Notes under the pieces: model-generated
The model's database searches: none
Told to the model about the DNA's origin: nothing
The model's input: only the letters and a program-made list of their open reading frames with translations
Part shown: positions 46,875 through 53,922 of the stretch, piece by piece
How positions within the stretch are numbered: position 1 is the stretch's first letter
Layout: every line of letters starts with the position of its first letter
Position numbers and translations under genes: made by a program
Assembly: GCA_002320285.1 (NCBI GenBank)
Contig: DCKE01000004.1
Span: 1-64,000 of the forward strand
DNA: 64,000 nucleotides
Reading direction: 5' to 3'
DNA from: Flavobacteriaceae bacterium UBA1682
GTDB lineage: Bacteria > Bacteroidota > Bacteroidia > Flavobacteriales > Flavobacteriaceae

Positions 46875-48566
46875 TTATTGATGTAGTGTAAAATATTCCG
46901 CGATAGGTCCGAGGGTTAATGCCGGAAAAAAGGCCAAAGCGGCTATGATCAAAATTATGGTCAATATCAAAACCCCAAAAGTCGCTGTATCGGTTTTTAA
47001 AGTACCGGAACCCTCAGGTATGTAAGCCTTTTGTGCCAACAAACCCGCAATAGCTACCGGTCCAATAATCGGTATAAATCGCGCTAATAGCAGCACGATA
47101 CCCGTACTTATATTCCACCACGGTGTATTGTCGCCCAAACCTTCAAAGCCACTTCCGTTATTAGCAGAGGCCGAGGTATATTCATAAAGTATTTCTGAAA
47201 AACCGTGAAACGATGGATTATTTAGAGTTTCTTGCGTCCATTGCGGTACAGAAACTGCCAATGCCGTTCCTACTAAGATTAGCAACGGATGAACCAAGGC
47301 GATGATCAGCGCTATTTTAATCTCTCGAGCTTCGATTTTCTTTCCAAAAAATTCAGGTGTACGTCCAACCATTAACCCGCTGATAAACACCGCTAATATC
47401 ACAAATATGAAAAAGTTTAAAATACCTACTCCTACACCACCATAAAAACTGTTGATCATCATCGCTAATAACTCATTCATGCCCGAGAGCGGCATCGAAC
47501 TGTCGTGCATTGAATTGACTGATCCCGTAGAAATCACCGTAGTTGCAATACTCCAAAAGCCCGAAGCCGCCGCTCCAATGCGCGTTTCTTTTCCCTCCAT
47601 AGCTCCGGCATCCATATTGATTCCCATACGCTCAATGGCAGGATTCCCAGCACTTTCCATAACGACAGTCGGAATGACTAAACACAAGAATCCAACCGTC
47701 ATCACCCCAAAAATCATCTGTGAAAAACGCTTTCTTTTAATATAAAATCCGAAGGCAAAAATCATCGCAAAAGGAATGATTAATTGGGCAATCATTTCGA
47801 CCATATTGGTCGTATAATTGGGGTTTTCAAAAGGATGGGCACCATTGGTTCCAAAAAAGCCACCTCCATTGGTTCCCAAGTGTTTTATCGCTACAAAAGT
47901 CGCCACCGGTCCACGAGAAACCTCGACGTTTTGTCCCTCCATAGTACTCATCGTATCTTTACCTTCAAAGGTCATTGGGGTGCCGTTAAAAACCAAAATA
48001 AGGGCTACAAGCACGCTTAGAGGCAATAAAATACGCGTAATCGATTTGACAAAAAACACATAAAAATTGCCCAGATGTTGTGCAGTTTTATGTTTAAAGG
48101 CTTCAAAAACCACTACAGCCGCCGCCATACCACTTGCCGCACTGACAAATTGCAAAAACATCAACACCATTTGAGATAGATAACTCACGCCAGTTTCACC
48201 GGAATAATGCTGCAAATTGCAATTAACTACAAAGGAAATGACCGTATTAAATGCCAAATCCGCAGACATATTGGGATTATTATCTGGATTTAACGGTAAG
48301 TACTGCTGGGTCATCAGCAATACAAACACCATCACAAACCACACGAGGTTAATGGTTAATAAGGCCTGAAGATGCTGCTTCCAATTCATCGGCGCCGTAG
48401 CATCTATACGACTGATTTTGTATAAACGGCTTTCTACCGGATTAAACAAAAGATCCAAAAATGTACGATCGCCGGCATAGACCTTCGCTATATATCTACC
48501 CAGCGGAATTGCTATTGCGATCGCCAACACAAACATCGCAATAACTCCTAGTATTTCTGTATTCAT
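46875..48566 (-). CDS. kdpA: K+-transporting ATPase subunit KdpA (channel-like)
   Basis: A 563-residue membrane subunit with about ten hydrophobic helices and four degenerate K+-channel-like P-loops; the one reading KHLGTNGGGFFGTNGAHPFENP is the diagnostic filter. N-terminal AIAIPLGRYIAKVYAG and the VESRLYKI segment match the family. It selects and takes up K+ from the periplasm and feeds it to KdpB. Preceded by the 25-residue kdpF. Confidence 0.97.
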   Translation of the reverse strand: MNTEILGVIAMFVLAIAIAIPLGRYIAKVYAGDRTFLDLLFNPVESRLYKISRIDATAPMNWKQHLQALLTINLVWFVMVFVLLMTQQYLPLNPDNNPNMSADLAFNTVISFVVNCNLQHYSGETGVSYLSQMVLMFLQFVSAASGMAAAVVVFEAFKHKTAQHLGNFYVFFVKSITRILLPLSVLVALILVFNGTPMTFEGKDTMSTMEGQNVEVSRGPVATFVAIKHLGTNGGGFFGTNGAHPFENPNYTTNMVEMIAQLIIPFAMIFAFGFYIKRKRFSQMIFGVMTVGFLCLVIPTVVMESAGNPAIERMGINMDAGAMEGKETRIGAAASGFWSIATTVISTGSVNSMHDSSMPLSGMNELLAMMINSFYGGVGVGILNFFIFVILAVFISGLMVGRTPEFFGKKIEAREIKIALIIALVHPLLILVGTALAVSVPQWTQETLNNPSFHGFSEILYEYTSASANNGSGFEGLGDNTPWWNISTGIVLLLARFIPIIGPVAIAGLLAQKAYIPEGSGTLKTDTATFGVLILTIILIIAALAFFPALTLGPIAEYFTLHQ

Positions 48567-48640
48567 TTTAATTGTATTAATTATTTATATAACAACATAT
48601 AAGTTGCTGTATAAAAGTTATTTGTAAAAAAAATAGTTTA

Positions 48641-48718
48641 TTAAAATTTCTCTGGATTGATCAATACATAACACATATACCCAAAGACGGCCACAGCCAA
48701 CAACAGTAAAAAAATCAT
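48641..48718 (-). CDS. kdpF: K+-transporting ATPase subunit KdpF
   Basis: A 25-residue peptide, MIFLLLLAVAVFGYMCYVLI then NPEKF, encoded 74 bases upstream of kdpA. It is a single membrane helix ending in the KdpF-typical Y-x-L-I-N-P-E-K/A-F tail, just as known KdpF subunits that sit at the KdpA-KdpB interface and stabilise the complex. It is too short for usual gene callers, so it may be missing from annotations. Confidence 0.85.
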   Translation of the reverse strand: MIFLLLLAVAVFGYMCYVLINPEKF

Positions 48719-48736
48719 AGCAAAAAGGTTTAAGAT

Positions 48737-48820
48737 TTAGAGTGTATCAAAATATTCAATGGCTTTGTAACACAGTACAAAACCTAGCAGTCCTACTGCA
48801 AATAACAACAGGGCTACCAT
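48737..48820 (-). CDS. 27-residue single-helix membrane peptide upstream of kdpF
   Basis: ATG 48820 opens a 27-codon frame, MVALLLFAVGLLGFVLCYKA then IEYFDTL, ending 18 bases before kdpF. It has the same build as KdpF (a membrane helix, then a short aromatic/charged tail), but the tail (KAIEYFDTL) differs from the NPEKF end. It may be an additional small subunit or regulator of the Kdp complex, or arise from duplication of kdpF. I know of no named family for it. Confidence 0.55.
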   Translation of the reverse strand: MVALLLFAVGLLGFVLCYKAIEYFDTL

Positions 48821-48860
48821 CGGTTGTCTGTTTTAAAACTGTTATTGAAATCACGACTTT

Positions 48861-48874
48861 GGACCAAATGGTCC
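48861..48874. promoter_or_regulatory. Palindrome GGACCA-AA-TGGTCC upstream of the kdp genes
   Basis: A 6-2-6 perfect inverted repeat, GC-rich for its surroundings, 41-54 bases upstream of the 27-residue peptide start. It may be an operator or the upstream activating site of the NtrC-type regulator encoded nearby. I could not find a good sigma-54 GG-N10-GC promoter in 48821-49111. Confidence 0.35.
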
Positions 48875-48892
48875 TTAAGCGGTACTAAAATT

Positions 48893-49078
48893 TTATTTGT
48901 CAGCCAAAAGAGGTTGCCATGATCCGATTGCTTTTGTATCATCAAGTTTGATGAAAAAACGGTGAGCGGTACCGTAAGTAGGTTGTACATGTTCCTTGTT
49001 TTTTAAGTTTGATAGGAAGCATAAAGCCAATTCCCATACCACTAAAAAAAACACATACCCAATCGACTGAATATCCAA
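48893..49078 (-). CDS. Possible 61-residue membrane protein at the head of the kdp unit
   Basis: A frame starting with TTG at 49078 (no ATG inside) encodes 61 residues with one hydrophobic helix (about 6-23, GYVFFLVVWELALCFL) and a polar tail. It starts 34 bases after the terminator hairpin of the response-regulator gene and precedes the 27-residue peptide. It may be a real small kdp-linked protein, or simply the leader/promoter region of the operon. The missing ATG keeps confidence low. Confidence 0.3.
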   Translation of the reverse strand: MDIQSIGYVFFLVVWELALCFLSNLKNKEHVQPTYGTAHRFFIKLDDTKAIGSWQPLLADK

Positions 49079-49111
49079 CTGTTAATCAAAAAACCCGAAT
49101 ACTCTAAAACA

Positions 49112-49140
49112 AAAAACCCTTTCATTTTGAAAGGGTTTTT
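49112..49140 (-). terminator. Rho-independent terminator after the NtrC-type regulator
   Basis: Perfect 12-bp stem (49112-49123 with 49129-49140, AAAAACCCTTTC/GAAAGGGTTTTT) and a 5-nt loop, with T-rich sequence downstream on the minus strand. It is 22 bases after the regulator stop and separates its transcription from the kdp genes. Confidence 0.85.
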
Positions 49141-49162
49141 AATAGCGTTATGATAGGGTGAT

Positions 49163-50503
49163 TCACACCAAATGGTATTCTTCTATTTTTCTGTAAAGCG
49201 TTGTCAATGCAATTCCGAGCAATTCAGCGGTTTTTGTTTTATTTCCATTGGTGTATTTCAACACCATTTGTATGTGATTCTTTTCGGCAAAAGCCAGTTC
49301 AAACGAGGTCATTTCTTTAAATTGCTGACCACTTTTTCTCTGAAATTCAATCGGCAGATCCATCAATTCCAACACCGTAGAATTACTCATGATTAAACCG
49401 CGCTCTAAGGCGTTTTTCATTTCACGGATATTACCAGGCCACGAATGCGCTTTTAATGCTTCTAAAGCCTCTTTAGATGGCTTAAGAGCCTTTTTTCCGC
49501 TCTGCGGAGCCATTACCGTTAAAAAATGGTTGATTAAATCGGGGATATCGGCAGTACGGTTGCGCAAGGCTGGTAATTCTATAGGAAAGACCGACAAACG
49601 GTAGTACAAGTCTTCCCGAAAGGTTCCCTGTTCTATTTCTTTTGACAAATCTCGATTGGTTGCAGCAATGATTCGAATATCTACAGTAGTGGGTTTGGAG
49701 TCTCCAATTTTTAAAAAGGTTCCCGTTTCCAAAACCCTCAACAGTTTGGCTTGCAGGTCTAAAGGCAGCTCTCCTATTTCATCTAAAAAGAAAGTTCCCA
49801 AATGCGCCTCTTCAAACAAACCTTTTTGATCTTTAATCGCATTGGTAAAAGCCCCTGCTTTATGACCAAACATCTCACTTTCCAATAAGTCCTTACTAAA
49901 AGCCGCGCAATTAATCGCTACAAAAGCCTGTTTCTTCCGAGAGCTCTCCTGATGAATAGCCTGAGCAAAGACTTCTTTGCCCGTTCCGGTTTCTCCAGTC
50001 AACAAAACAGTTGTTCCGGTGGTCGCCACGCGTCTGGCTAATTGTGTCGCTTGTACGATAGCAGTTGATTTACCGACAATTTTTTCAAAGGAATACTTTT
50101 GATCCAGTCGACGCTCTAATTTTTCGACGCGCTGATTGAGCTGCACTTTCTCTAAAGCTTTATAGATTAGCGGTATAATCTTATTGTTATCCTCTCCTTT
50201 AGTGATGTAGTCGTATGCTCCATTTTTAATCGCTTGTACGCCATCGGGAATATTTCCATAAGCCGTCATTAAAATCAATTCTAACATCGGAAAATGCTCT
50301 TTTACTTTAGCTGTAAAATCCACACCACTGCCATCGGGTAATTTTACATCGCACAACACCAAGTCAAAGGCTTGCTGTTCTAACTTTTTAAATCCCGACT
50401 TTAAATCCGAAGCTTGAATCACTTCAAATCCTTCTAATTCGATAATTCGTGCCAATAAGTTTCGGAGTTTTACCTCGTCGTCAATAATTAAGATGGAGTT
50501 CAT
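49163..50503 (-). CDS. Sigma-54-dependent response regulator (NtrC family)
   Basis: A 446-residue regulator with receiver, AAA+ and Fis domains. Phospho-acceptor Asp52 (LCDVKLPDGSG), Thr80 and Lys102 are present in the receiver. The AAA+ domain has Walker A GETGTGKE (170-177) and Walker B FFLDEIGELP. The sigma-54 contact loop reads GAFTNA (217-222) instead of the canonical GAFTGA. A Fis-type helix-turn-helix (KTKTAELLGIALTTLYRKI) ends the protein. Located just upstream of the kdp genes, it most likely replaces the OmpR-type KdpE and receives phosphate from the HAMP-PAS kinase at the other end of the locus. Confidence 0.93.
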   Translation of the reverse strand: MNSILIIDDEVKLRNLLARIIELEGFEVIQASDLKSGFKKLEQQAFDLVLCDVKLPDGSGVDFTAKVKEHFPMLELILMTAYGNIPDGVQAIKNGAYDYITKGEDNNKIIPLIYKALEKVQLNQRVEKLERRLDQKYSFEKIVGKSTAIVQATQLARRVATTGTTVLLTGETGTGKEVFAQAIHQESSRKKQAFVAINCAAFSKDLLESEMFGHKAGAFTNAIKDQKGLFEEAHLGTFFLDEIGELPLDLQAKLLRVLETGTFLKIGDSKPTTVDIRIIAATNRDLSKEIEQGTFREDLYYRLSVFPIELPALRNRTADIPDLINHFLTVMAPQSGKKALKPSKEALEALKAHSWPGNIREMKNALERGLIMSNSTVLELMDLPIEFQRKSGQQFKEMTSFELAFAEKNHIQMVLKYTNGNKTKTAELLGIALTTLYRKIEEYHLV

Positions 50504-50581
50504 GTTTTTCGTTTAAGATCGAATGCTAAACTTTAGTGAATTTCGCAGCTATAAAAGCCAAAGTCATTGTACTTCGGCGAA

Positions 50582-51184
50582 TTATTTCTTCCAACTGATT
50601 TTTACGTAATCCCGTTGGTATTCGCTTTGTTTGTCCGTTTCTTCGTCAAAGCCCGTAGAAACCAACACTAAATACAAGGGTGTTTTGGCTTTAGAAACCG
50701 AAACTAATTTGTCTTTATAAACGTAATTAAAATTATCGATAGTACGGGTACACACCCATATATCATTTTTTTGAACACAATCGTCAAAACGGTGTTCTTC
50801 CGTATTGTCAAAAAACCAATAACTCGGCGCACTGTCTTCCACTATCACGCTTTCAGATGGGTTATACAGCTCTTCCGCCATACCCGTTTCCATTCCTTTA
50901 ATTTCAAAAAATGGCGTTCCTCCAGCAATTTCTTTATAGACCTGATCTTTAAAAGAAGCATGGACTAGAACCCCCATCGGATCGTCAAATAAAAATTTTA
51001 TCTGAAAAGTAGTTCGTTCCAATTCCACGGCATGGTTCTTTACAACAACCTCTCTTCCGTTTTGATAAATCTTAAATCTAAATTTATTTTCCCCAATTTT
51101 TGGCACAGCCATCATCGAGAAAGATGTAGCAAGCACACTTAATACAATAATTAGCACGCCAAAAAAATGTCCTTTGTTTTTCAT
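50582..51184 (-). CDS. Hypothetical secreted or anchored protein, 200 aa
   Basis: From ATG 51184 (a TTG five codons upstream is less likely) the frame encodes 200 residues. An N-terminal hydrophobic segment (about 6-26) preceded by KNK is a signal peptide or anchor. The remainder looks beta-rich, with a pair of cysteines (DDCVQKNDIWVCTR) that could form a disulfide outside the cytoplasm. No family is recognised. It is upstream of the NtrC-type regulator by 78 bases on the same strand and may share its transcript. Confidence 0.65.
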   Translation of the reverse strand: MKNKGHFFGVLIIVLSVLATSFSMMAVPKIGENKFRFKIYQNGREVVVKNHAVELERTTFQIKFLFDDPMGVLVHASFKDQVYKEIAGGTPFFEIKGMETGMAEELYNPSESVIVEDSAPSYWFFDNTEEHRFDDCVQKNDIWVCTRTIDNFNYVYKDKLVSVSKAKTPLYLVLVSTGFDEETDKQSEYQRDYVKISWKK

Positions 51185-51407
51185 CGCTTTTTTATTCAAA
51201 AGTAAATCAAAAAACGATGACTTTTCAAAATAAAACGAGCATAATCGCGATTTTATAACAACTTTCGGTTAAGAAAAACTAACCTATTCAGACTCAATTA
51301 TGAATCGTTGAAAATTTTGATCATTAGAAGTTCTGTACCGAAGACAGACTTAAAAAAAGGGTTTCGCTTAGTTACAACAGGGTTATTCTGGGCTAATGAA
51401 TTACTAT

Positions 51408-52673
51408 TTATTTTAAACCAGCTGTTTTTAAATGGATGTTGTATACTGTATAGGGATAAATTTTGGAGGAGATCCATTTGGTCAGCGGTGCTAAGATTAA
51501 TAAAGGCATCCACAAAGTATAATCTCCAAACAGTCCACAAACCAAAAACACAGCTGTAAATGGTGCGTGCAAACTGGCACTTAGAACCAAAGCAATCCCC
51601 AAAACCATAAAATTGATTGGAATCAATGAAGCTCCCGCAAAGGTGTTGGCTAGATTCGCTATCAATAAACCGAGAAATGCTCCAGCAAAAATACTCGGCG
51701 CAAAAACACCGCCATCTCCACCGCCCTTAAGGGTAATTGCCGCCATAATTGGTTTTAGAAACAGTAACAATACCATGTTTAAAAATACCCAACCCGTCGA
51801 AACTGTACTTGAACTTAATTGATTTTTAATAGCATGGTAACCGTCTCCGTACAATTCCGGAAATAGCCAAATAAACAAACTAAGGCATGCCGCGCACAAA
51901 ACCACATTTAAATACGGGCTTTTTTTAATCGGAAAACGAGACTTAATCAGCAAAACCGATTGGGTTAAATACACCCCATAAACCGATGCTACTATTGATA
52001 ATATAAGGAAATATGGAATGGCTTCATATTTCCATCCTTGTAATTGGGTTTGAAACAACGGAGGTTCATCGACAATAAACAACATGCCCCAGGCCACTGT
52101 TACCGAAACCAAATGCGTGACTATGATGATTTTAGAACGGCGTTTTAGAATGTTTTCATAGGAGAAAAACAAACCCGCCAACGGGCTGTGAAAAAGCACC
52201 GTTATTCCAGCTGCAATCGCGGCACCCATCCATTCGTTTTTATACTTTTTAAGAAAATGTCTTTTCCGCGCAACCACCCCTCCTATAGCCGCCGTACTGA
52301 CCACAGTAGATACTTCTATTCCCGTTGATCCACCAAAAATAACCGTTATAAAACCGTTGATAAAATGAGATGGAATTTTATATAAGGGCAATTTTTTAGC
52401 AGAAGAAGTAGCGTCGAGTACTTCGCGAATCCCCTTGTTCTCTTTGTTTTTAAACAAAAACTTTCGCAGTATAAAAATAACGCTTAACCCCAAAATTGGA
52501 AAAAGGGCGATTAGATAATTATTATCTTGTGTTTTTAGAAAAAACCGATCTTCGAAATTCTCTGTCAAATGTTTTAAAATCAACCCGGTAAAACCGGATA
52601 GAAAACCAACTAAGGCCGATGTGAATAAAATAGTTGCCCATTTGGACGAGTAATATTTGTTTTTAGAGGTCAT
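51408..52673 (-). CDS. ClC-family chloride channel/transporter
   Basis: A 421-residue inner-membrane protein with the usual array of long hydrophobic helices. The anion-binding motifs are degenerate but recognisable: GGSTGIEVS (115-123), where Glu120 corresponds to the gating glutamate of the GxEGP motif, and GGGDGGVFAPSIFAGA for the GxFxP motif. The protein ends near residue 421 without CBS domains. Cl-/H+ exchange or fluoride/chloride conductance are both possible. Short overlapping frames near its 3' end on both strands are not genes. Confidence 0.85.
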   Translation of the reverse strand: MTSKNKYYSSKWATILFTSALVGFLSGFTGLILKHLTENFEDRFFLKTQDNNYLIALFPILGLSVIFILRKFLFKNKENKGIREVLDATSSAKKLPLYKIPSHFINGFITVIFGGSTGIEVSTVVSTAAIGGVVARKRHFLKKYKNEWMGAAIAAGITVLFHSPLAGLFFSYENILKRRSKIIIVTHLVSVTVAWGMLFIVDEPPLFQTQLQGWKYEAIPYFLILSIVASVYGVYLTQSVLLIKSRFPIKKSPYLNVVLCAACLSLFIWLFPELYGDGYHAIKNQLSSSTVSTGWVFLNMVLLLFLKPIMAAITLKGGGDGGVFAPSIFAGAFLGLLIANLANTFAGASLIPINFMVLGIALVLSASLHAPFTAVFLVCGLFGDYTLWMPLLILAPLTKWISSKIYPYTVYNIHLKTAGLK

Positions 52674-52699
52674 TGGAACTAAAACTAAGGAGATTTATC

Positions 52700-52795
52700 G
52701 CGATACTTCGCGTTAGGGATTGAAGCGGCATCTTTTCTTGAGCTTTTTTTGCTCAAGAAAAATATAGTGGAAAGCCCGCCCGATAGAGAACGCCC
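52700..52795. repeat. Structured intergenic repeat-like element
   Basis: A GC-richer block in the globin-ClC gap. A perfect 11-bp hairpin (TTTTCTTGAGC at 52733-52743 with GCTCAAGAAAA at 52751-52761, 7-nt T loop) lies inside an outer pairing GCGTT (52710-52714) with AACGC (52789-52793). Conserved-looking flanks GGGATTGAAGCGGCAT and TATAGTGGAAAGCCCG are also present. Blocks with these flanks recur in intergenic DNA of flavobacterial genomes as I recall them, which suggests a dispersed REP-like or small-RNA-like repeat. Only one copy is in this window. Confidence 0.55.
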
Positions 52796-52806
52796 AAATA
52801 ATACGC

Positions 52807-53220
52807 CTATTGCTTTTTCTTTTTTCGATATTCAAAAATCTTCATATACAGTATGGTCTGCATTTTGCGAGATTTATCTTTGAGTATTTCGGCATTGGGG
52901 CCTTCAAAGTGCGTATTAATCGTTTGCAACCAATAAAACAACCAAGTACCGAAATGATGAGGAGTAATGCTCTCCTGCTGTTGCTGATCTACCAGTTGGT
53001 GAGCTAATACGGGATTTCCGGTATAAGCCTTTGTACCAAATAGATGCATGGCCCAAAAATCGGTTATTTTCTCCAAATGCTCGTCCCATTCTGTGATAAT
53101 ATCATTAAATATAGGGCCGAGCTCAGCATCCTGACGTACAGCATCATAAAAAGTACTGACGATAAAGAACAATTGATTGCGGTCAGTTACGTCGGGTAAC
53201 CGTTTTTCTATAGGAGTCAT
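52807..53220 (-). CDS. Group III truncated hemoglobin
   Basis: A 137-residue haem protein. The segment DFWAMHLFGTKAYTGNPVLAH is diagnostic of group III (GlbP/Ctb-like) globins, with proximal His74 in LAHQLVD and the E-helix FW pair. Such globins bind O2 and NO, and Campylobacter Ctb takes part in nitrosative stress and oxygen handling. It lies 66 bases downstream of a Crp/Fnr regulator gene, with a palindromic site between, which suggests direct control in response to NO or oxygen. Confidence 0.93.
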   Translation of the reverse strand: MTPIEKRLPDVTDRNQLFFIVSTFYDAVRQDAELGPIFNDIITEWDEHLEKITDFWAMHLFGTKAYTGNPVLAHQLVDQQQQESITPHHFGTWLFYWLQTINTHFEGPNAEILKDKSRKMQTILYMKIFEYRKKKKQ

Positions 53221-53264
53221 TTTAATTGCATTTTCAACAAAGGTAGTGCTTAATACAAGCTTGA

Positions 53265-53286
53265 TTTTATGATTGTAATCATAAAA
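53265..53286. promoter_or_regulatory. Perfect 22-bp palindrome with FNR-box geometry
   Basis: TTTTATGATT-GT-AATCATAAAA is a perfect 10-2-10 inverted repeat. Its core ATGAT-N4-ATCAT (53269-53282) has the exact spacing of Crp/Fnr-family FNR boxes (TTGAT-N4-ATCAA). It lies 45-66 bases upstream of the globin start and directly after the stop of the Crp/Fnr gene, a suitable activator position. It is AT-only in the outer stem, so a terminator role is less likely. Confidence 0.65.
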
Positions 53287-53883
53287 CTACCTATAGATTT
53301 TTCGTTGAATGATCTGAAGTTTGCCCACTTTTTCCAATTGCTTGATCGTTCTAATCACGGTTTCGACGCGTAATCCCGTGAGGTCAGCCAATTGCTGTCG
53401 GGTCATCGGTATTAAAAAAGGCGTGTCGTCCAATGGATTTTCACTGTGATTTTTGATATAATCCATCAGTGCTAGAAGTTTTTTCTCGGGTTCTTTAGCG
53501 GATATTTCCGGTGCCATAACCGCTTTAAAAAACAAACGTCGCGCTAAACTTCTATTTACAGCTATAGAAACTTCCGGATGTTGATACAACATCACAAAAA
53601 ATTGCTCCTTGGATATTTGCAACAAGGTAATCGCCGTTAGGGCAATTGCATTAGCGGGATAGGGCTCATCGATAAACAACGGTGGTTCCCCAAAACTTTG
53701 TCCAGCTGTAAAAATATTCTGTATAAACTCTTTGCCACTTTCCGAATAATTATTCATTTTGACTTTTCCTACAACGATCTGATAGTAAAACTTTGGATAG
53801 GTTTTGGCTTCAAAAATCACAACCCCCTTAGGATAGTTTTTTTGTTCAGCCCCCGACTGGATTAGTGTTGCAACATCAATCAT
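53287..53883 (-). CDS. Crp/Fnr-family transcriptional regulator
   Basis: A 198-residue regulator with a cNMP-binding-like beta-roll (about 15-115; VIFEAKTYPKFYYQIVVGKVKMNNYSESGKEFI) and a C-terminal Crp helix-turn-helix (about 140-195; TRQQLADLTGLRVETVIRTIKQL). No N-terminal Cys cluster for an Fe-S centre is present, so it is not a classical O2-sensing FNR. NO, haem or redox ligands remain possible. It sits immediately upstream of the globin gene, with an FNR-type palindrome between them, and 39 bases after the MATE gene stop. Confidence 0.9.
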   Translation of the reverse strand: MIDVATLIQSGAEQKNYPKGVVIFEAKTYPKFYYQIVVGKVKMNNYSESGKEFIQNIFTAGQSFGEPPLFIDEPYPANAIALTAITLLQISKEQFFVMLYQHPEVSIAVNRSLARRLFFKAVMAPEISAKEPEKKLLALMDYIKNHSENPLDDTPFLIPMTRQQLADLTGLRVETVIRTIKQLEKVGKLQIIQRKIYR

Positions 53884-53922
53884 TGTTTTGGATGAATTTT
53901 ATACTGAAAATAATTCTGACAA

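Noticed and set aside
48821..49111. Search for a sigma-54 promoter (GG-N10-GC) of the kdp genes
   Set aside because: Only off-spaced candidates were found on the minus strand (for example GG-N11-GC near 49030-49045), so no promoter is called.
51298..51559. Overlapping frames on both strands near the ClC gene end
   Set aside because: Each is the shadow of ClC or of its AT-rich 3' flank; neither has a recognisable domain or start context.
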